A program made the position numbers and the translations under genes. The notes below the pieces were generated by a model. The model saw only the letters and a program-made list of their open reading frames with translations, made no database searches and was not told where the DNA came from. DNA of 64,000 bases. Origin: Desulfuromonadaceae bacterium (GTDB lineage: Bacteria; Desulfobacterota; Desulfuromonadia; Geobacterales; Pseudopelobacteraceae). How positions within the stretch are numbered: position 1 is the first letter of the stretch; every line of letters starts with the position of its first letter. Where the stretch lies: contig JAQUHA010000016.1 in the NCBI GenBank assembly GCA_028683855.1, forward strand, positions 1 to 64,000, written 5' to 3'. Of this stretch, positions 26,544 through 40,683 are shown one piece after another.

Positions 26544-27200
26544 TTGGGCTATTTCATTACATTTGAAGGTGTCGAAGGGTGTGGCAAAACCACTCAGATC
26601 AAAATGCTGTCTGACAACCTGCTTAAGCTCGGCTACTCGACCAAGCTTACCCGTGAACCGGGCGGCTGCAAGATATCAGACAAGATTCGCTCAATTCTTT
26701 TAGATGCTGAAAACAGTGGAATGTCTCCACTAACAGAACTTATGCTTTACGCCGCTGCGCGCGCCCAACACATTGAAGAAGTTATCGTGCCATCAATTGA
26801 ATCAAACAAAATTGTTCTGTGCGATCGCTTCTCCGATGCAACCGTAGCATATCAAAGCTACGGCAGAGGCATAGACATAAGTATTATCAGTACATTAAAC
26901 AGCTATGCCTGCCAGGGGATAACTCCGGACTTAACTGTTCTGGTAGACTGCGAACCTTCTCTTGGCTTGATGCGGGCTCGCAAGAGGATAGAAGAATCAG
27001 CCGGTCCACGGGAAGAGCGCTTTGAGCTTGAGACTCTGGCATTCCACAACCGCGTCCGTAAAGGTTATCTGCAGTTGGCATCAGAACAGTCAGATCGTTT
27101 TTTGATTGTTGACGGCTCTGATACAATTGAAGCGATATCAGCTGCGATTGCTACAAAAGTATTGCCCCGTATTCCGGAGAAATTGCGTGCCGTTTGCTGA
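26544..27200 (+). CDS. tmk: thymidylate kinase
   Basis: Tmk phosphorylates dTMP to dTDP. The 218 residues start at TTG 26544 with AGGA about eight bases upstream. The P-loop lies in FEGVEGCGKTTQ (Gly9-Thr16), with TREPGG and the DRFSDATVAYQSYGRG block typical of the family. The arginine-rich lid region RKRIEES follows. Its 3' end overlaps holB by 14 bases. tmk-holB pairing is common. Confidence 0.95.
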   Translation: MGYFITFEGVEGCGKTTQIKMLSDNLLKLGYSTKLTREPGGCKISDKIRSILLDAENSGMSPLTELMLYAAARAQHIEEVIVPSIESNKIVLCDRFSDATVAYQSYGRGIDISIISTLNSYACQGITPDLTVLVDCEPSLGLMRARKRIEESAGPREERFELETLAFHNRVRKGYLQLASEQSDRFLIVDGSDTIEAISAAIATKVLPRIPEKLRAVC

Positions 27201-28155
27201 GATTCTTGGACATAACCAAAATATTGAGGTGCTTAAACGTTCTCTGCTGAATGGCAAAACTGCGCATTCGTATATTTTCGAGGGGATTAGCGGGTCTGGT
27301 CGAAAAAAAACTGCATTATCACTTATTCAAGCGCTTTTCTGCAAAGTTATACCTGATGACTCTTGCGGTGTATGCCCGTCATGTCGAAAAGTATCTGGAG
27401 GAAATCACCCGGATATTCATATCGTCTCACCATTACCTGATAAACGTGATATAAGTGTCGATCAATTGCGTGATCTGCAGCACGACCTCTCTTTGCGACC
27501 GTATGAAGCACCCAGAAAAACGTGCATAATTGATCCGGCGGAGCGTATGAACCCAAGTTCTGCCAATTCCCTGTTGAAGACTCTTGAGGAGCCACCAGGC
27601 AATGCTTTGATAATTCTTATAACTGAAAACTCCGGGACTCTTCTGACTACGGTGCGTTCAAGATGTCAGCTAATACGCTTTGCCCCTCTTTCAGTTGAGA
27701 ATCTGACGGAGCTGCTTATGAAAAACGGGATGAGCCACGACGCAGCAGCTCTTGTTGCTCCAATGTGCGGAGGAAGCCTGCAGAAGGCTGTTGAACTTAA
27801 CAACGAGGCTCTTATTGCCCATAGAGAAGATGTTTTAAACAGAGTGAGCCATCTGAATATCAATCAGATCTCAACCGTTTTCAATACCACAGAAGAGTTG
27901 TCAGGCAACCGTGAAGTAACTCTGGAACTGCTCGATCTGCTACTCTCATTGTACAGGGATGCCGTTCATATTGGAGCCGGTAACCGTGAAATAGTTAATC
28001 AATCCGTCAGATCAGCCATTGAATCAATTGCAGCTAAAAACTCATTCCGTCGCAACCTTGAGTTACTTGAGCGAATTTATGAAACCAGACGCGATGTACA
28101 ACGCAACGCAAATACAAAGCTGGCTCTGGACAATCTCTTCATGGCTATGGGATAA
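27187..28155 (+). CDS. holB: DNA polymerase III delta' subunit
   Basis: Delta' is the stator of the clamp loader. Start GTG 27187, with GGAG seven bases upstream and inside tmk, gives 322 residues beginning PFAEILGHNQNIEVLKRSL, the expected first helix; the frame's earlier part is a tmk shadow. A zinc-binding CGVCPSCRK follows an upstream cysteine. The phosphate loop reads GISGSGRKKTA and departs from a strict Walker A, common in delta' because it need not hydrolyse ATP. KTLEEPPGNALIILITEN and RSRCQLIRF match the family. Confidence 0.92.
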   Translation: MPFAEILGHNQNIEVLKRSLLNGKTAHSYIFEGISGSGRKKTALSLIQALFCKVIPDDSCGVCPSCRKVSGGNHPDIHIVSPLPDKRDISVDQLRDLQHDLSLRPYEAPRKTCIIDPAERMNPSSANSLLKTLEEPPGNALIILITENSGTLLTTVRSRCQLIRFAPLSVENLTELLMKNGMSHDAAALVAPMCGGSLQKAVELNNEALIAHREDVLNRVSHLNINQISTVFNTTEELSGNREVTLELLDLLLSLYRDAVHIGAGNREIVNQSVRSAIESIAAKNSFRRNLELLERIYETRRDVQRNANTKLALDNLFMAMG

Positions 28156-28178
28156 ATATTTATATTCAGGAGGTTTTT

Positions 28179-29279
28179 TTGTCAAACATCGTAACCATAC
28201 AATTTAGTAAAGCCGGCAAGATGTACGATTTTGACGCCGGCACACTTGAACTGATACAGGGAGATTACGTTGTAGTAGAATCTGAACGTGGTTTAGGCGT
28301 TGGTCAGCTTGTAAAACCCCCTGTTGAAAAAAAAGAGACTGAAACAGACGTTTCACTTTCGCAAGTGAAGCGAAAGGCTACAGCTGAGGATATGGCTACT
28401 GTAGAGCGTATTTCCCAGAAAGAGCAGGAAGCCTATCGCTTCTGCCTTGACAGGATAATTGAGCGCGGTATGCCTATGAAGCTTGTAAAGGTTGAATACC
28501 AGTTTGACAGCAGCAAGGCAGTTTTTTTCTTTACCGCTGACGGCAGGGTGGATTTCCGTGATCTGGTCAAGGATCTGGCTCACACTTTCCACACCCGTAT
28601 AGAAATGCGCCAGATCGGAGTTCGTGACGAAGCCAAGATGGTCGGCGGTATAGGCATCTGCGGCAGAGAACTTTGCTGCAGCTCCTTCCTACGAGAATTT
28701 CAGCCTGTTTCTGTCAAGATGGCAAAGGAACAGAACCTGGCTCTAAACCCGAATAAAATTTCAGGGCAGTGCGGACGCCTTCTATGCTGTCTCGACTACG
28801 AATATGAAACATATTGCTGTCTGCGTAAAAATTTCCCGAAGGCGGGTAAACGCGTACGAACTGTTGATGTAGCAGGAATAGTTGACAAGGTAAATATTCT
28901 GACAGGAAATATAGCTCTTAAGCTTGATGACAACAAAATAGTTAACATAAAACGGAGTGATATACTTGGCGACAGTTCTCCAGCTCCTGCCGCCGCACAA
29001 CCGGCAGCCCCGGCTGCTCCGAAGAAAGTGCGTGAGCGCCGGCTGGAACCGAGGCGAAAGCAGGAGAAGACCTCTCTTGAAGCCTTTACCGAGGGGAAAT
29101 CCGCCCCAGCCGCTCCAGCACCACCGGTAGATGCGGCAAAGGAGCCTAAAGCCGGGCAGACCGATCCAGCGGCGCCGGCTCCGCCACGCAAAAAGCACCG
29201 TTCCCGCAAACGGGGACATAACAAATCATCCGCTAATAAGAGCAGCAGTGAGACACCAACACCTACTTCCGGAGCCTGA
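28179..29279 (+). CDS. ricT: PSP1-domain protein RicT (YaaT family)
   Basis: RicT belongs to the RicAFT complex, which in Bacillus binds iron-sulfur clusters and promotes RNase Y-dependent RNA maturation; its role in this lineage is less clear. The 366 residues start at TTG 28179 behind a strong AGGAGG. The PSP1 core includes GLGVGQLV, YFLEF-type strands, and Cys-rich GICGRELCCSSFL and SGQCGRLLCCLDYE, likely cluster ligands. The last 95 residues are a low-complexity Pro/Ala/Lys tail ending in a basic KKHRSRKRG stretch, possibly nucleic-acid binding. It lies between holB and metG. Confidence 0.9.
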   Translation: MSNIVTIQFSKAGKMYDFDAGTLELIQGDYVVVESERGLGVGQLVKPPVEKKETETDVSLSQVKRKATAEDMATVERISQKEQEAYRFCLDRIIERGMPMKLVKVEYQFDSSKAVFFFTADGRVDFRDLVKDLAHTFHTRIEMRQIGVRDEAKMVGGIGICGRELCCSSFLREFQPVSVKMAKEQNLALNPNKISGQCGRLLCCLDYEYETYCCLRKNFPKAGKRVRTVDVAGIVDKVNILTGNIALKLDDNKIVNIKRSDILGDSSPAPAAAQPAAPAAPKKVRERRLEPRRKQEKTSLEAFTEGKSAPAAPAPPVDAAKEPKAGQTDPAAPAPPRKKHRSRKRGHNKSSANKSSSETPTPTSGA

Positions 29280-29280
29280 T

Positions 29281-33762
<4,482 letters not shown>

Positions 33763-33795
33763 TGACAACTCAAATTTACTTATTGATAAAAGTTA

Positions 33796-34548
33796 TTACA
33801 GATTTCTAAAAAAAACACCGTCAACCTGGAATGTTTTACCAGTTTTATCATCTGAAAAACATGGATTAATATCAAATAATTGAAATCCTAATGATTCTAC
33901 ATAATCAATCATTTCACGATAAAGCGTTTCGTCTGAATATAGTGGCTCAAGTGACAGCTCAAGCTGAATACCTTTTGCCTTCCTCAAAAGCTCACTAGCC
34001 CCTCTGAGAACTGCCATTTCATATCCCTGAACATCAATCTTGAGAAAGATATTGTTTGATCCAAGCAGATAATCAAAAACAACGTCATCAAGCCGATTCA
34101 GTGGAACAGTCTCATTGCCAATGGATTTTGCAAGTGGCTCCAATGATATATGAGTATCAGAAACCGATAGTAGTGAACTACTCTCAGAATTGGCAGCCAC
34201 ATTTATTGAAACTGAAGCAGTACGTTCGCCCAAAGCCATACGCGGTGCTATGGTAACATTGCAGTCTTTCCTTGCATACTTTGTAAGTTGTCCGAACGCT
34301 TCCAAAAGAGGCTCAAAACAGACTATTCTACCTTTATATCCTATCGAACGCAGGTGTCTGGCATACTGCCCACTATTCGAGCCAACATCAATAACAATAT
34401 CAATTCTGTGAGTTTCCAAGAGTTTTGCCAAGCGGGCTGCTTCTGAACGAGCAGGTCTGTACGCTCTAATATCAGCACCCAACATCATGACAAAACACTT
34501 AATCAGGAACTCACATTGAACTGCTATTTTTTTGATGATAGTACTCAC
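33796..34548 (-). CDS. FkbM-family SAM methyltransferase (first copy)
   Basis: FkbM proteins O-methylate sugars or other hydroxyl groups. The 250-residue protein starts at GTG 34548, overlapping the upstream gene's stop (GTGA) with AGGA eight bases before. The SAM motif is VIDVGSNSGQYARHLRSIG near residue 52, followed by IVCFEPLLEAFGQL; the later KIDVQGYEMAVLRGA is the usual FkbM signature. It probably methylates a residue of the surface polysaccharide. A second FkbM gene lies at 42977-43759. Confidence 0.88.
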   Translation of the reverse strand: MSTIIKKIAVQCEFLIKCFVMMLGADIRAYRPARSEAARLAKLLETHRIDIVIDVGSNSGQYARHLRSIGYKGRIVCFEPLLEAFGQLTKYARKDCNVTIAPRMALGERTASVSINVAANSESSSLLSVSDTHISLEPLAKSIGNETVPLNRLDDVVFDYLLGSNNIFLKIDVQGYEMAVLRGASELLRKAKGIQLELSLEPLYSDETLYREMIDYVESLGFQLFDINPCFSDDKTGKTFQVDGVFFRNL

Positions 34549-35651
34549 AATAACTTCCTGTAAATTTCTGCAGTTTCTTTTGCGCAACGCTCCCAAGAGA
34601 ATATCTTCGTTCTCTCCTTACCTTTTTTAATCAACTCTCTTCTGATCGTTTCGGAATCAACCACACGCTCAATAGCGTCCCTGATATTATCAATATTTTT
34701 GGGATCAAAATATTCTCCTGCATCACCTACAACCTCAGGGATGGAACCTTCGTTACTACAGACGACAGGACACCCAAAAGACATGGCTTCGAGCGGAGGA
34801 ATGCCAAAACCTTCATAGAGAGATGGATAAACAAAAACGAGAGCAGATTTATAAAGGGCTGCCAAAATATGATCCCCGCCCCCAATAGGAACAACTCTAT
34901 TTCGATTTAGTCCCATTTTTTCAATCAACTTCAATTCTGTATCATTAAATTTTTCGGAACCAAAGCAGACCAATCGACAACGACCTGTTAATTCTTTAGA
35001 TTCAGCATAAGCCTTTAGAAGGCTCAAAAAGTTTTTGTATCTACCGCGATTTCCTACATAAAGAATAAATGGTTCGCCAAAATCTATTACCGTCTCGGTT
35101 CTGGCAGTAGTAGCGTAATCCATCAAGTCAAATCCGTGATAAATCACACTTGTTTTATCAGGCTGAACACCCAGCAATTCAATCAGGTCATTGCGAGTAT
35201 TTTCTGAAACACAAATAATATGATCTGATCGTTCAACTGACATCGACTTGAATCTAGCGGTTCTATCACCCGCCTCAAAATCATCGGCAAACTTCTCATG
35301 GATCATGTCGTGCATTGTCAATACCCGCCTTGCACTTGAAGGCCCTAACCTATATGGGAAGTAATAGGTCTCATGAATGACATTCGGAGAAAAGGATCGT
35401 AGCATCATATCTCCGATGAGCATTCCAATTCCTCGTACGGTAAGAGAGATTTTATCCGCATACGGCAAACGGAACCCAGAAACTATATGAGGTGGTAAGT
35501 GTTCGAGATAAGCATTTATATGCATCGGAGCTGTTATAGAAACCTGTAGATCTTCATAAGCTGAAATCCGTTTGGCAATTTCGCAGAAGTATCTAGAGAC
35601 ACCACCATATGGCTGTTCGAAAAATATCTGGGCATCATATGCAATCTTCAT
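34545..35651 (-). CDS. GT4-family glycosyltransferase
   Basis: The 368-residue protein has the GT-B layout. The N-terminus includes YGGVSRYFCEIAKR, and the donor site has YPSLYEGFGIPPLEAMSFG with the E-x7-E pair, then PVVCSNEGSIPEVVGDAG. GT4 retaining enzymes use nucleotide sugars in the cytoplasm. It overlaps the methyltransferase upstream and FkbM downstream by four bases each, so the three are translated as a block. Donor and acceptor cannot be read from sequence. Confidence 0.9.
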   Translation of the reverse strand: MKIAYDAQIFFEQPYGGVSRYFCEIAKRISAYEDLQVSITAPMHINAYLEHLPPHIVSGFRLPYADKISLTVRGIGMLIGDMMLRSFSPNVIHETYYFPYRLGPSSARRVLTMHDMIHEKFADDFEAGDRTARFKSMSVERSDHIICVSENTRNDLIELLGVQPDKTSVIYHGFDLMDYATTARTETVIDFGEPFILYVGNRGRYKNFLSLLKAYAESKELTGRCRLVCFGSEKFNDTELKLIEKMGLNRNRVVPIGGGDHILAALYKSALVFVYPSLYEGFGIPPLEAMSFGCPVVCSNEGSIPEVVGDAGEYFDPKNIDNIRDAIERVVDSETIRRELIKKGKERTKIFSWERCAKETAEIYRKLL

Positions 35652-36460
35652 GAATCAGTCTGCCTGGATATATAATGAGTCCTATCGATTATAAGCTTAT
35701 GATCACTCACTGTTTTCGATCCCAAATGAAAACGAATCCATAAAGCTACACAGGGTGACAAAATTGACGTGACCAAACCAAGTAACTGCTCATTGATACG
35801 TTTCTTTGAAAAAATATGCAGCCCGTTTGCACTCACAAAATATAGCCCCAAATTGGCTGCAAGCCTTTCCAAAGTTCTACGCTGATAGAATGCTATATGT
35901 TGTCCGTTGGCAAAAGCATAATAAGGCCAGTCATCAGGCTGAGGAGGGATTCCATCATATAATTCGGTTGAGAACAGAATAGTGTGAGCACCTGACATTG
36001 AAAGCGCATCCTGAATAAATTCTGCGGGATTTTGAAGGTGTTCCAAAACCTCAAAAGCGGTAACAGCTCTGCAAGCCCCTATTTCCTGTTCATATTCAAA
36101 GCCCTGAGACAATATATTCTTGCAATATAAATCAACCCAATAAAAGTCGAAACCCAGATCTCGCATCAACCTGGTAAACAGACCATGACCTCCAGCAACA
36201 TCAACGTAACGCCCTATACCCCTCTCTCCCATAAGCAGATACAACACCCCAGCAACTTGTGATGCCAGAGAAATATTTCTCCTAACCAAACCAGTGTCAG
36301 CAGCCGCGATAGGGTTTGAATTTACATCATCAAGCCAAAATGGTTCCAAAACAGCCAAGAGTCCACAGCTCTTACAAAAGCAGTAATCCGCTAGATATAT
36401 ACCAAGAACCTTTGACCTGAAGTGAAGTTCCATTTGACTTGAACAGATTGTACACTCCAT
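35648..36460 (-). CDS. class I SAM methyltransferase with N-terminal zinc ribbon
   Basis: The 270-residue protein opens with CTICSSQ and later CFCKSCG, a CxxC pair likely binding zinc, as in the sugar C-methyltransferase and Methyltransf_23 groups. The SAM loop is YVDVAGGHGLFTRLMRDLG near residue 88, followed by AVTAFEVLEHLQNPAEF. Start ATG 36460 has GAGG seven bases upstream. It probably modifies a sugar or lipid-linked intermediate. It is the first gene of the 34-36 kb coupled block. Confidence 0.82.
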   Translation of the reverse strand: MECTICSSQMELHFRSKVLGIYLADYCFCKSCGLLAVLEPFWLDDVNSNPIAAADTGLVRRNISLASQVAGVLYLLMGERGIGRYVDVAGGHGLFTRLMRDLGFDFYWVDLYCKNILSQGFEYEQEIGACRAVTAFEVLEHLQNPAEFIQDALSMSGAHTILFSTELYDGIPPQPDDWPYYAFANGQHIAFYQRRTLERLAANLGLYFVSANGLHIFSKKRINEQLLGLVTSILSPCVALWIRFHLGSKTVSDHKLIIDRTHYISRQTDS

Positions 36461-36555
36461 ACATGAACCTCACGCAAACCTGAACATTTTCTTTGTCCAG
36501 ACAAAAAAAATTAGATGTAACCATCACAAATGCCGCTTCCACTTGTCGGTCGTTG

Positions 36556-37521
36556 TCAAGATAGTTGTCGCCTTCGGTGTTCACGCAATTTGCTCAGGCA
36601 CAGCTTTAAATGCAGGCATAAATGCCATATTTTCTGTGCAATGGTTGGGCGCACACTCCAAAAGTAATTCTGAAGTAGCTTCATTGCGATGCCATTTTCC
36701 TCAATTGGGATCCTTTCCATTCTTACAAGGCTCTCGCTGACTTTTACTGAGAAGTGTTCTGTTATGTTTGGATGAGTTCCTGTACCATCATGGCCGATAT
36801 TTTTAATAAGTGGACGTCCGGGATATAATGTTAGACGATCATTCAAAAATGCCGAAGCCTGCCAACGAATTGCCCAGGAATTGTTTTTTCCTTTGATCTG
36901 ATCTTTAAGCATATCAGTATAAGGATAGGCTCCATCTAAGTCAAAAGCTCTTGTCAATCCTTCTTCATTCAATCTTTGGAGCAATTTTTGTCCATCCGCT
37001 TCAAAAAGTTTCCAACCTCTCTCCCATGTTGCCCACCCCCAGCAAGCAGTATATTTTAGAAAAAAACTCTCCGGCAGTTCCTCTGCAACTGGGAAGATGT
37101 AACCATGAATACTGACAACCTTCTCATCATGTAAGTACATATTGAGTGCCGAATTCATATATGATAAGAAAAATGGTGATGAGACCATATCATCCTCGAT
37201 TACAATAATTTTTCCAAACTTTTCTATTATCTCAGTAACACCTGTAATTATTGAGCAAGCAAGCCCATAATTATATTCCCGTTCAATCACCGTTACCCTC
37301 TTGAAACCGGATACAGTTGTTAGATATGATCTGACTTTAAGCACAGATTCAATATCTACTGATGATTTGGCACCATCAGAAAAAACTATCAGTTCACTCT
37401 GATGTGACAGTAAATTTTGTTGAAGCGACTCCACTGTTAGTTGAAGGTGGCGCAATCTATTATAGGCAAACAGCACAATAGGTGCCAAAACCATTTTAGA
37501 TGCTATAACTTGTAGTGACAT
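36556..37521 (-). CDS. GT2-like (GT-A fold) glycosyltransferase
   Basis: The 321-residue protein begins with VLFAYNRLRHLQLTVESLQQ, the nucleotide-sugar binding start of GT-A enzymes, and has IVIEDDMVSSPFFL near residue 107 as the metal-binding acidic motif. A later CWGWATWERGWKLFE segment matches sugar transferases that act on polysaccharide precursors. AAGGA lies about 12 bases before the ATG. It is separated from its neighbours by about 70-95 bases, so coupling is looser than elsewhere in the locus. Confidence 0.82.
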   Translation of the reverse strand: MSLQVIASKMVLAPIVLFAYNRLRHLQLTVESLQQNLLSHQSELIVFSDGAKSSVDIESVLKVRSYLTTVSGFKRVTVIEREYNYGLACSIITGVTEIIEKFGKIIVIEDDMVSSPFFLSYMNSALNMYLHDEKVVSIHGYIFPVAEELPESFFLKYTACWGWATWERGWKLFEADGQKLLQRLNEEGLTRAFDLDGAYPYTDMLKDQIKGKNNSWAIRWQASAFLNDRLTLYPGRPLIKNIGHDGTGTHPNITEHFSVKVSESLVRMERIPIEENGIAMKLLQNYFWSVRPTIAQKIWHLCLHLKLCLSKLREHRRRQLS

Positions 37522-37593
37522 TAGAACCGCGTCCTTTTTTAAAACATTAATTCAGCAATAGAGACAAAACCTTAACCTGCAATCAAACCAGAG

Positions 37594-38694
37594 CTATTCT
37601 CCAATTTTTAGTTTAGATAACCTTTTGTATAGGGCTATAATTTTTTGTTCCTGAACTGTTTCTGAGAAAGAGTTTGCACACCTATACTTTCCATTTAGAC
37701 CCATCCGCTCACTCAGTTCTTTGTCGTCAAGAAGTTTCAAAATCTTATAGACTAATCCAGCAGGGTCGATAGGCGAACAAACATAGCCCGTCTCCCCGTC
37801 AACAACCGATTCAGGCAATCCTCCAATATTTGTAACCACACAAGGCAGGCCAAAGGCCATTGCTTCAAGAACTGCAATTCCATGGCTCTCTCTTAGACTG
37901 GGTTGAAAATAAATCTGCGCTTGAGCGTACCACTTTGATGGATTAGGTTGATAAGCGAGCAAGAGAATGTTTTTCTCTAAAAATGCAACTTTCACCTTTT
38001 TGCGAACAGCCTCCAGAAGTTCGCCATCACCCAACCAGATAAAAATAGTGTTTGGACGCTCTGATATAACACGGCAAGCAACTTCAAACCATAATTCTGG
38101 ATTTTTGTGGGAGACCAGGTGACCAACCGTCAGAATTATTGGCGTAGCAACCTCATTCCTGTAGGCTACTACACTACAGCTGTTATATACTACTTCAACT
38201 CTGGAGGGAGGAATTCCCATGAAAGCCGAAACAGATTCTGCTGCAGCATGTGAGACAGCCACAACACAGTTACCGAGCCTCGAACCAATAGACAGATAGG
38301 CTTTTGGCAGAATTTTAAAGCATCTTTCGGGTATCGTATGAAGTATGTAAATAACTGGAATTGGGAAATAAAATGGAATCGAGAGTCTCCCCGGATCACC
38401 AGTAGACACAACAATCAGATCCGGACGATTGACAAGAACAGTACGCCAGATAAACAGGAAGTCAAAAAACGGGGTGAGTACTGGTCTGGTGTCCGGCAAA
38501 GTCCGACTATGCGACAACACAAGTTCGATTCCATAACGGACTGCGAGTGAACCAATATCAGAATTACACCGATCTGTCGGCGCTAGTAGTGTTGTAAAGA
38601 GTCCATGCCTAGCATGGATATCTAACAGACGTTCAAGAAAACACCTGGTTCCTCCATAACGCCCTACATCGGGAACAATAACAAGAACTTTCAT
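37594..38694 (-). CDS. GT4-family glycosyltransferase
   Basis: The 366-residue protein starts at ATG 38694, which overlaps the upstream stop (ATGA); the longer frame is a shadow of the upstream gene. It has KVLVIVPDVGRYGGTRCFLE at the N-terminus and PSLRESHGIAVLEAMAFG with PCVVTNIGGLPESVVDGETG near the end, the GT4 donor-binding block with E-x7-E. It probably adds one sugar to the lipid-linked repeat. Confidence 0.9.
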   Translation of the reverse strand: MKVLVIVPDVGRYGGTRCFLERLLDIHARHGLFTTLLAPTDRCNSDIGSLAVRYGIELVLSHSRTLPDTRPVLTPFFDFLFIWRTVLVNRPDLIVVSTGDPGRLSIPFYFPIPVIYILHTIPERCFKILPKAYLSIGSRLGNCVVAVSHAAAESVSAFMGIPPSRVEVVYNSCSVVAYRNEVATPIILTVGHLVSHKNPELWFEVACRVISERPNTIFIWLGDGELLEAVRKKVKVAFLEKNILLLAYQPNPSKWYAQAQIYFQPSLRESHGIAVLEAMAFGLPCVVTNIGGLPESVVDGETGYVCSPIDPAGLVYKILKLLDDKELSERMGLNGKYRCANSFSETVQEQKIIALYKRLSKLKIGE

Positions 38695-39701
38695 TTCGTC
38701 TTCCGCAGAATCCATGCAACAAGAGCCCGTAGGCGATGCCATACAGGAATGTTTACCGTAGACCAGAGCGGCGAAATCAGACATCTCCTAAGAGTACAAA
38801 CTGAGTCATCAGCAAGAGCAATACATACAGAAAACCAGATATCCAAGAGCCTTCGTGAAAAATAAGTTCTGGAATAAATGCCAACATCTCTGTTTGCAGA
38901 TTCCAGCTGCATAAGCCACTTTTCTGCGTGGTCTAACTGTCGCGATTCAGGAGGTAATACTCCGTTCATAATCATTTCATGCAACTCATGCTGCTCCGAT
39001 GTTGGTTCTATACGAAGCTCCCGCACACGCTCAAGTCGAAGCGGTGCTACTGCCTTCAATTGTTCATCACGACGAATTGCACATATCTGCTCGGAACTAA
39101 CACGGTAATCCAAAAGAACTTTCTGGATATTTGAAAACTCCATATACCTGATAGCGCGTCCCCACAATTCATAGTCTTGGGAATAACGATAATCTGGATC
39201 ATATTGCAGCCCATACTTTTCAAAAAGCCGACGACGTAAAATAACCGTCGGATGAGCGACCCCAACCGAATGAAACTGCCAGCATCTAATCATTTCTGAT
39301 TCCTTTGGGAGTTTCCACACACTCTTTCTTGGGAAATACTCCAACCAACTGCCGCATACACCGATCTGAGGATTAGAATCCATGAAGTCAACCTGACACG
39401 CTAGACGCTCCGCTCTACTAATGTCATCGGCATCCATTCGAACCAAATACTCTCCTTGAGCAAGCGACAATCCTTTGTTTAAAGATGCCGCCACCCCAAT
39501 ATTATTATCATTGTGTATAATACAAATCCTAGAATCTGAGTAAGACTGGATAATACTTACGCTTGAATCGGTAGAGCAGTCATTAATAATCAAAAATTCA
39601 AAATCATGGAAAGTTTGCAGCAGTATACTCTCGATAGATTCCCGCAGATAACATTCAGCATTATATACCGGCATCAGCACAGAAACGCGGGGATGACTCA
39701 T
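38691..39701 (-). CDS. GT2-family glycosyltransferase
   Basis: Start ATG 39701 follows the stop of the GT11 gene by two bases, with GAGG about eight bases upstream. The 336-residue protein opens with VSVLMPVYNAECYLRESIES and has the DxD motif in YLVRMDADDISRAERL. The C-terminal hundred residues are less conserved. GT2 enzymes are inverting. Coupled on both sides to other glycosyltransferase genes. Confidence 0.92.
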   Translation of the reverse strand: MSHPRVSVLMPVYNAECYLRESIESILLQTFHDFEFLIINDCSTDSSVSIIQSYSDSRICIIHNDNNIGVAASLNKGLSLAQGEYLVRMDADDISRAERLACQVDFMDSNPQIGVCGSWLEYFPRKSVWKLPKESEMIRCWQFHSVGVAHPTVILRRRLFEKYGLQYDPDYRYSQDYELWGRAIRYMEFSNIQKVLLDYRVSSEQICAIRRDEQLKAVAPLRLERVRELRIEPTSEQHELHEMIMNGVLPPESRQLDHAEKWLMQLESANRDVGIYSRTYFSRRLLDIWFSVCIALADDSVCTLRRCLISPLWSTVNIPVWHRLRALVAWILRKTK

Positions 39702-39703
39702 GA

Positions 39704-40576
39704 TCAAAGCCTCAACCACGACTCTGGGATCAAATCGCTTGTGTCTATGGAATCGGAACTGAACCAACGTGAAGGTGCAATTACTGTCTTCTCAATTTGG
39801 GGATTAAGCCATGCACCCCACCAACTGAATGAACTGTTTGCAATTATATGATGCTTGCAGCTACTCATAAGCCTCAGGTCTTCATAAGCCAGAACTGGGC
39901 TATTATGGTCTATCAAAGTCATTGGATACGGAATTATGAATTGCTCCCTAACCCAATCCGGATCGTCAGTGAAAACAAAGAAGTATGGCTTATAAACCCG
40001 TTTTGACATTATATTCAATGCTTCTTTGTAATACGCATCACTACACGTCCCGTGACGAGCTGCAGCTTTTGCATCTGTAACATAATCACCTCTGCGTATA
40101 TGAATAGATACAGAATTGCAAGCGTGCATAACTGAGATAACTTCACTATTTTCAGAATCAGGTTCTTCGCAAATAGTAAAGTCGTCCTGTATTACTTTTT
40201 TTATGCCAATAAAATATTTTTCACTCTGCCAATAACCTTCAAGAAGAACATTATCTGGCAGTAAGAGTATTGACTCATCAAATTTTACACCATTGCCCCG
40301 AATATGACGCGCACTAGTATTCATAAACCCTAAAAAACGCCTTACCTTTCCAAGAGATGAATCACGTAAACTGGCAATTTCCTCATCGGTAGCTAAATCA
40401 GCTTGTATGCGAAAGTGGTTCAACAAGAAAACGCGGGGTGTAACAGCGGTTAAGTTACTGGAAAACCAGGTAAGATCCAGCTTTAGGGGGACATTGTGCA
40501 GACAGGCAAGCCGCCGTCCGACAGCATACTGGAACATTTGATTTCCAAGCCCACCCATTAGCCTAACAATAATCAA
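39704..40576 (-). CDS. GT11-family alpha-1,2-fucosyltransferase-like protein
   Basis: The 290-residue protein starts at TTG 40576 with GGAG seven bases upstream. It has the GT11 marks MGGLGNQMFQYAVGRRLA near the start, VSIHIRRGDYV with the GDP-binding arginines near residue 155, and ANSSFSWWGAWLNP near the end. GT11 members transfer L-fucose, or sometimes another 6-deoxyhexose, from a GDP-sugar. No GDP-fucose synthesis genes are in the window, so the donor must be made elsewhere. Confidence 0.92.
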   Translation of the reverse strand: MIIVRLMGGLGNQMFQYAVGRRLACLHNVPLKLDLTWFSSNLTAVTPRVFLLNHFRIQADLATDEEIASLRDSSLGKVRRFLGFMNTSARHIRGNGVKFDESILLLPDNVLLEGYWQSEKYFIGIKKVIQDDFTICEEPDSENSEVISVMHACNSVSIHIRRGDYVTDAKAAARHGTCSDAYYKEALNIMSKRVYKPYFFVFTDDPDWVREQFIIPYPMTLIDHNSPVLAYEDLRLMSSCKHHIIANSSFSWWGAWLNPQIEKTVIAPSRWFSSDSIDTSDLIPESWLRL

Positions 40577-40683
40577 TGCAGTCTCCAGCAGCTAAACTAT
40601 ACGATTGAGATAGTAACAAATTATTCCGTCATAAACATACTATCGAATTATTAAGCCGTAGAAAAATCTATTTCTGTAACTTC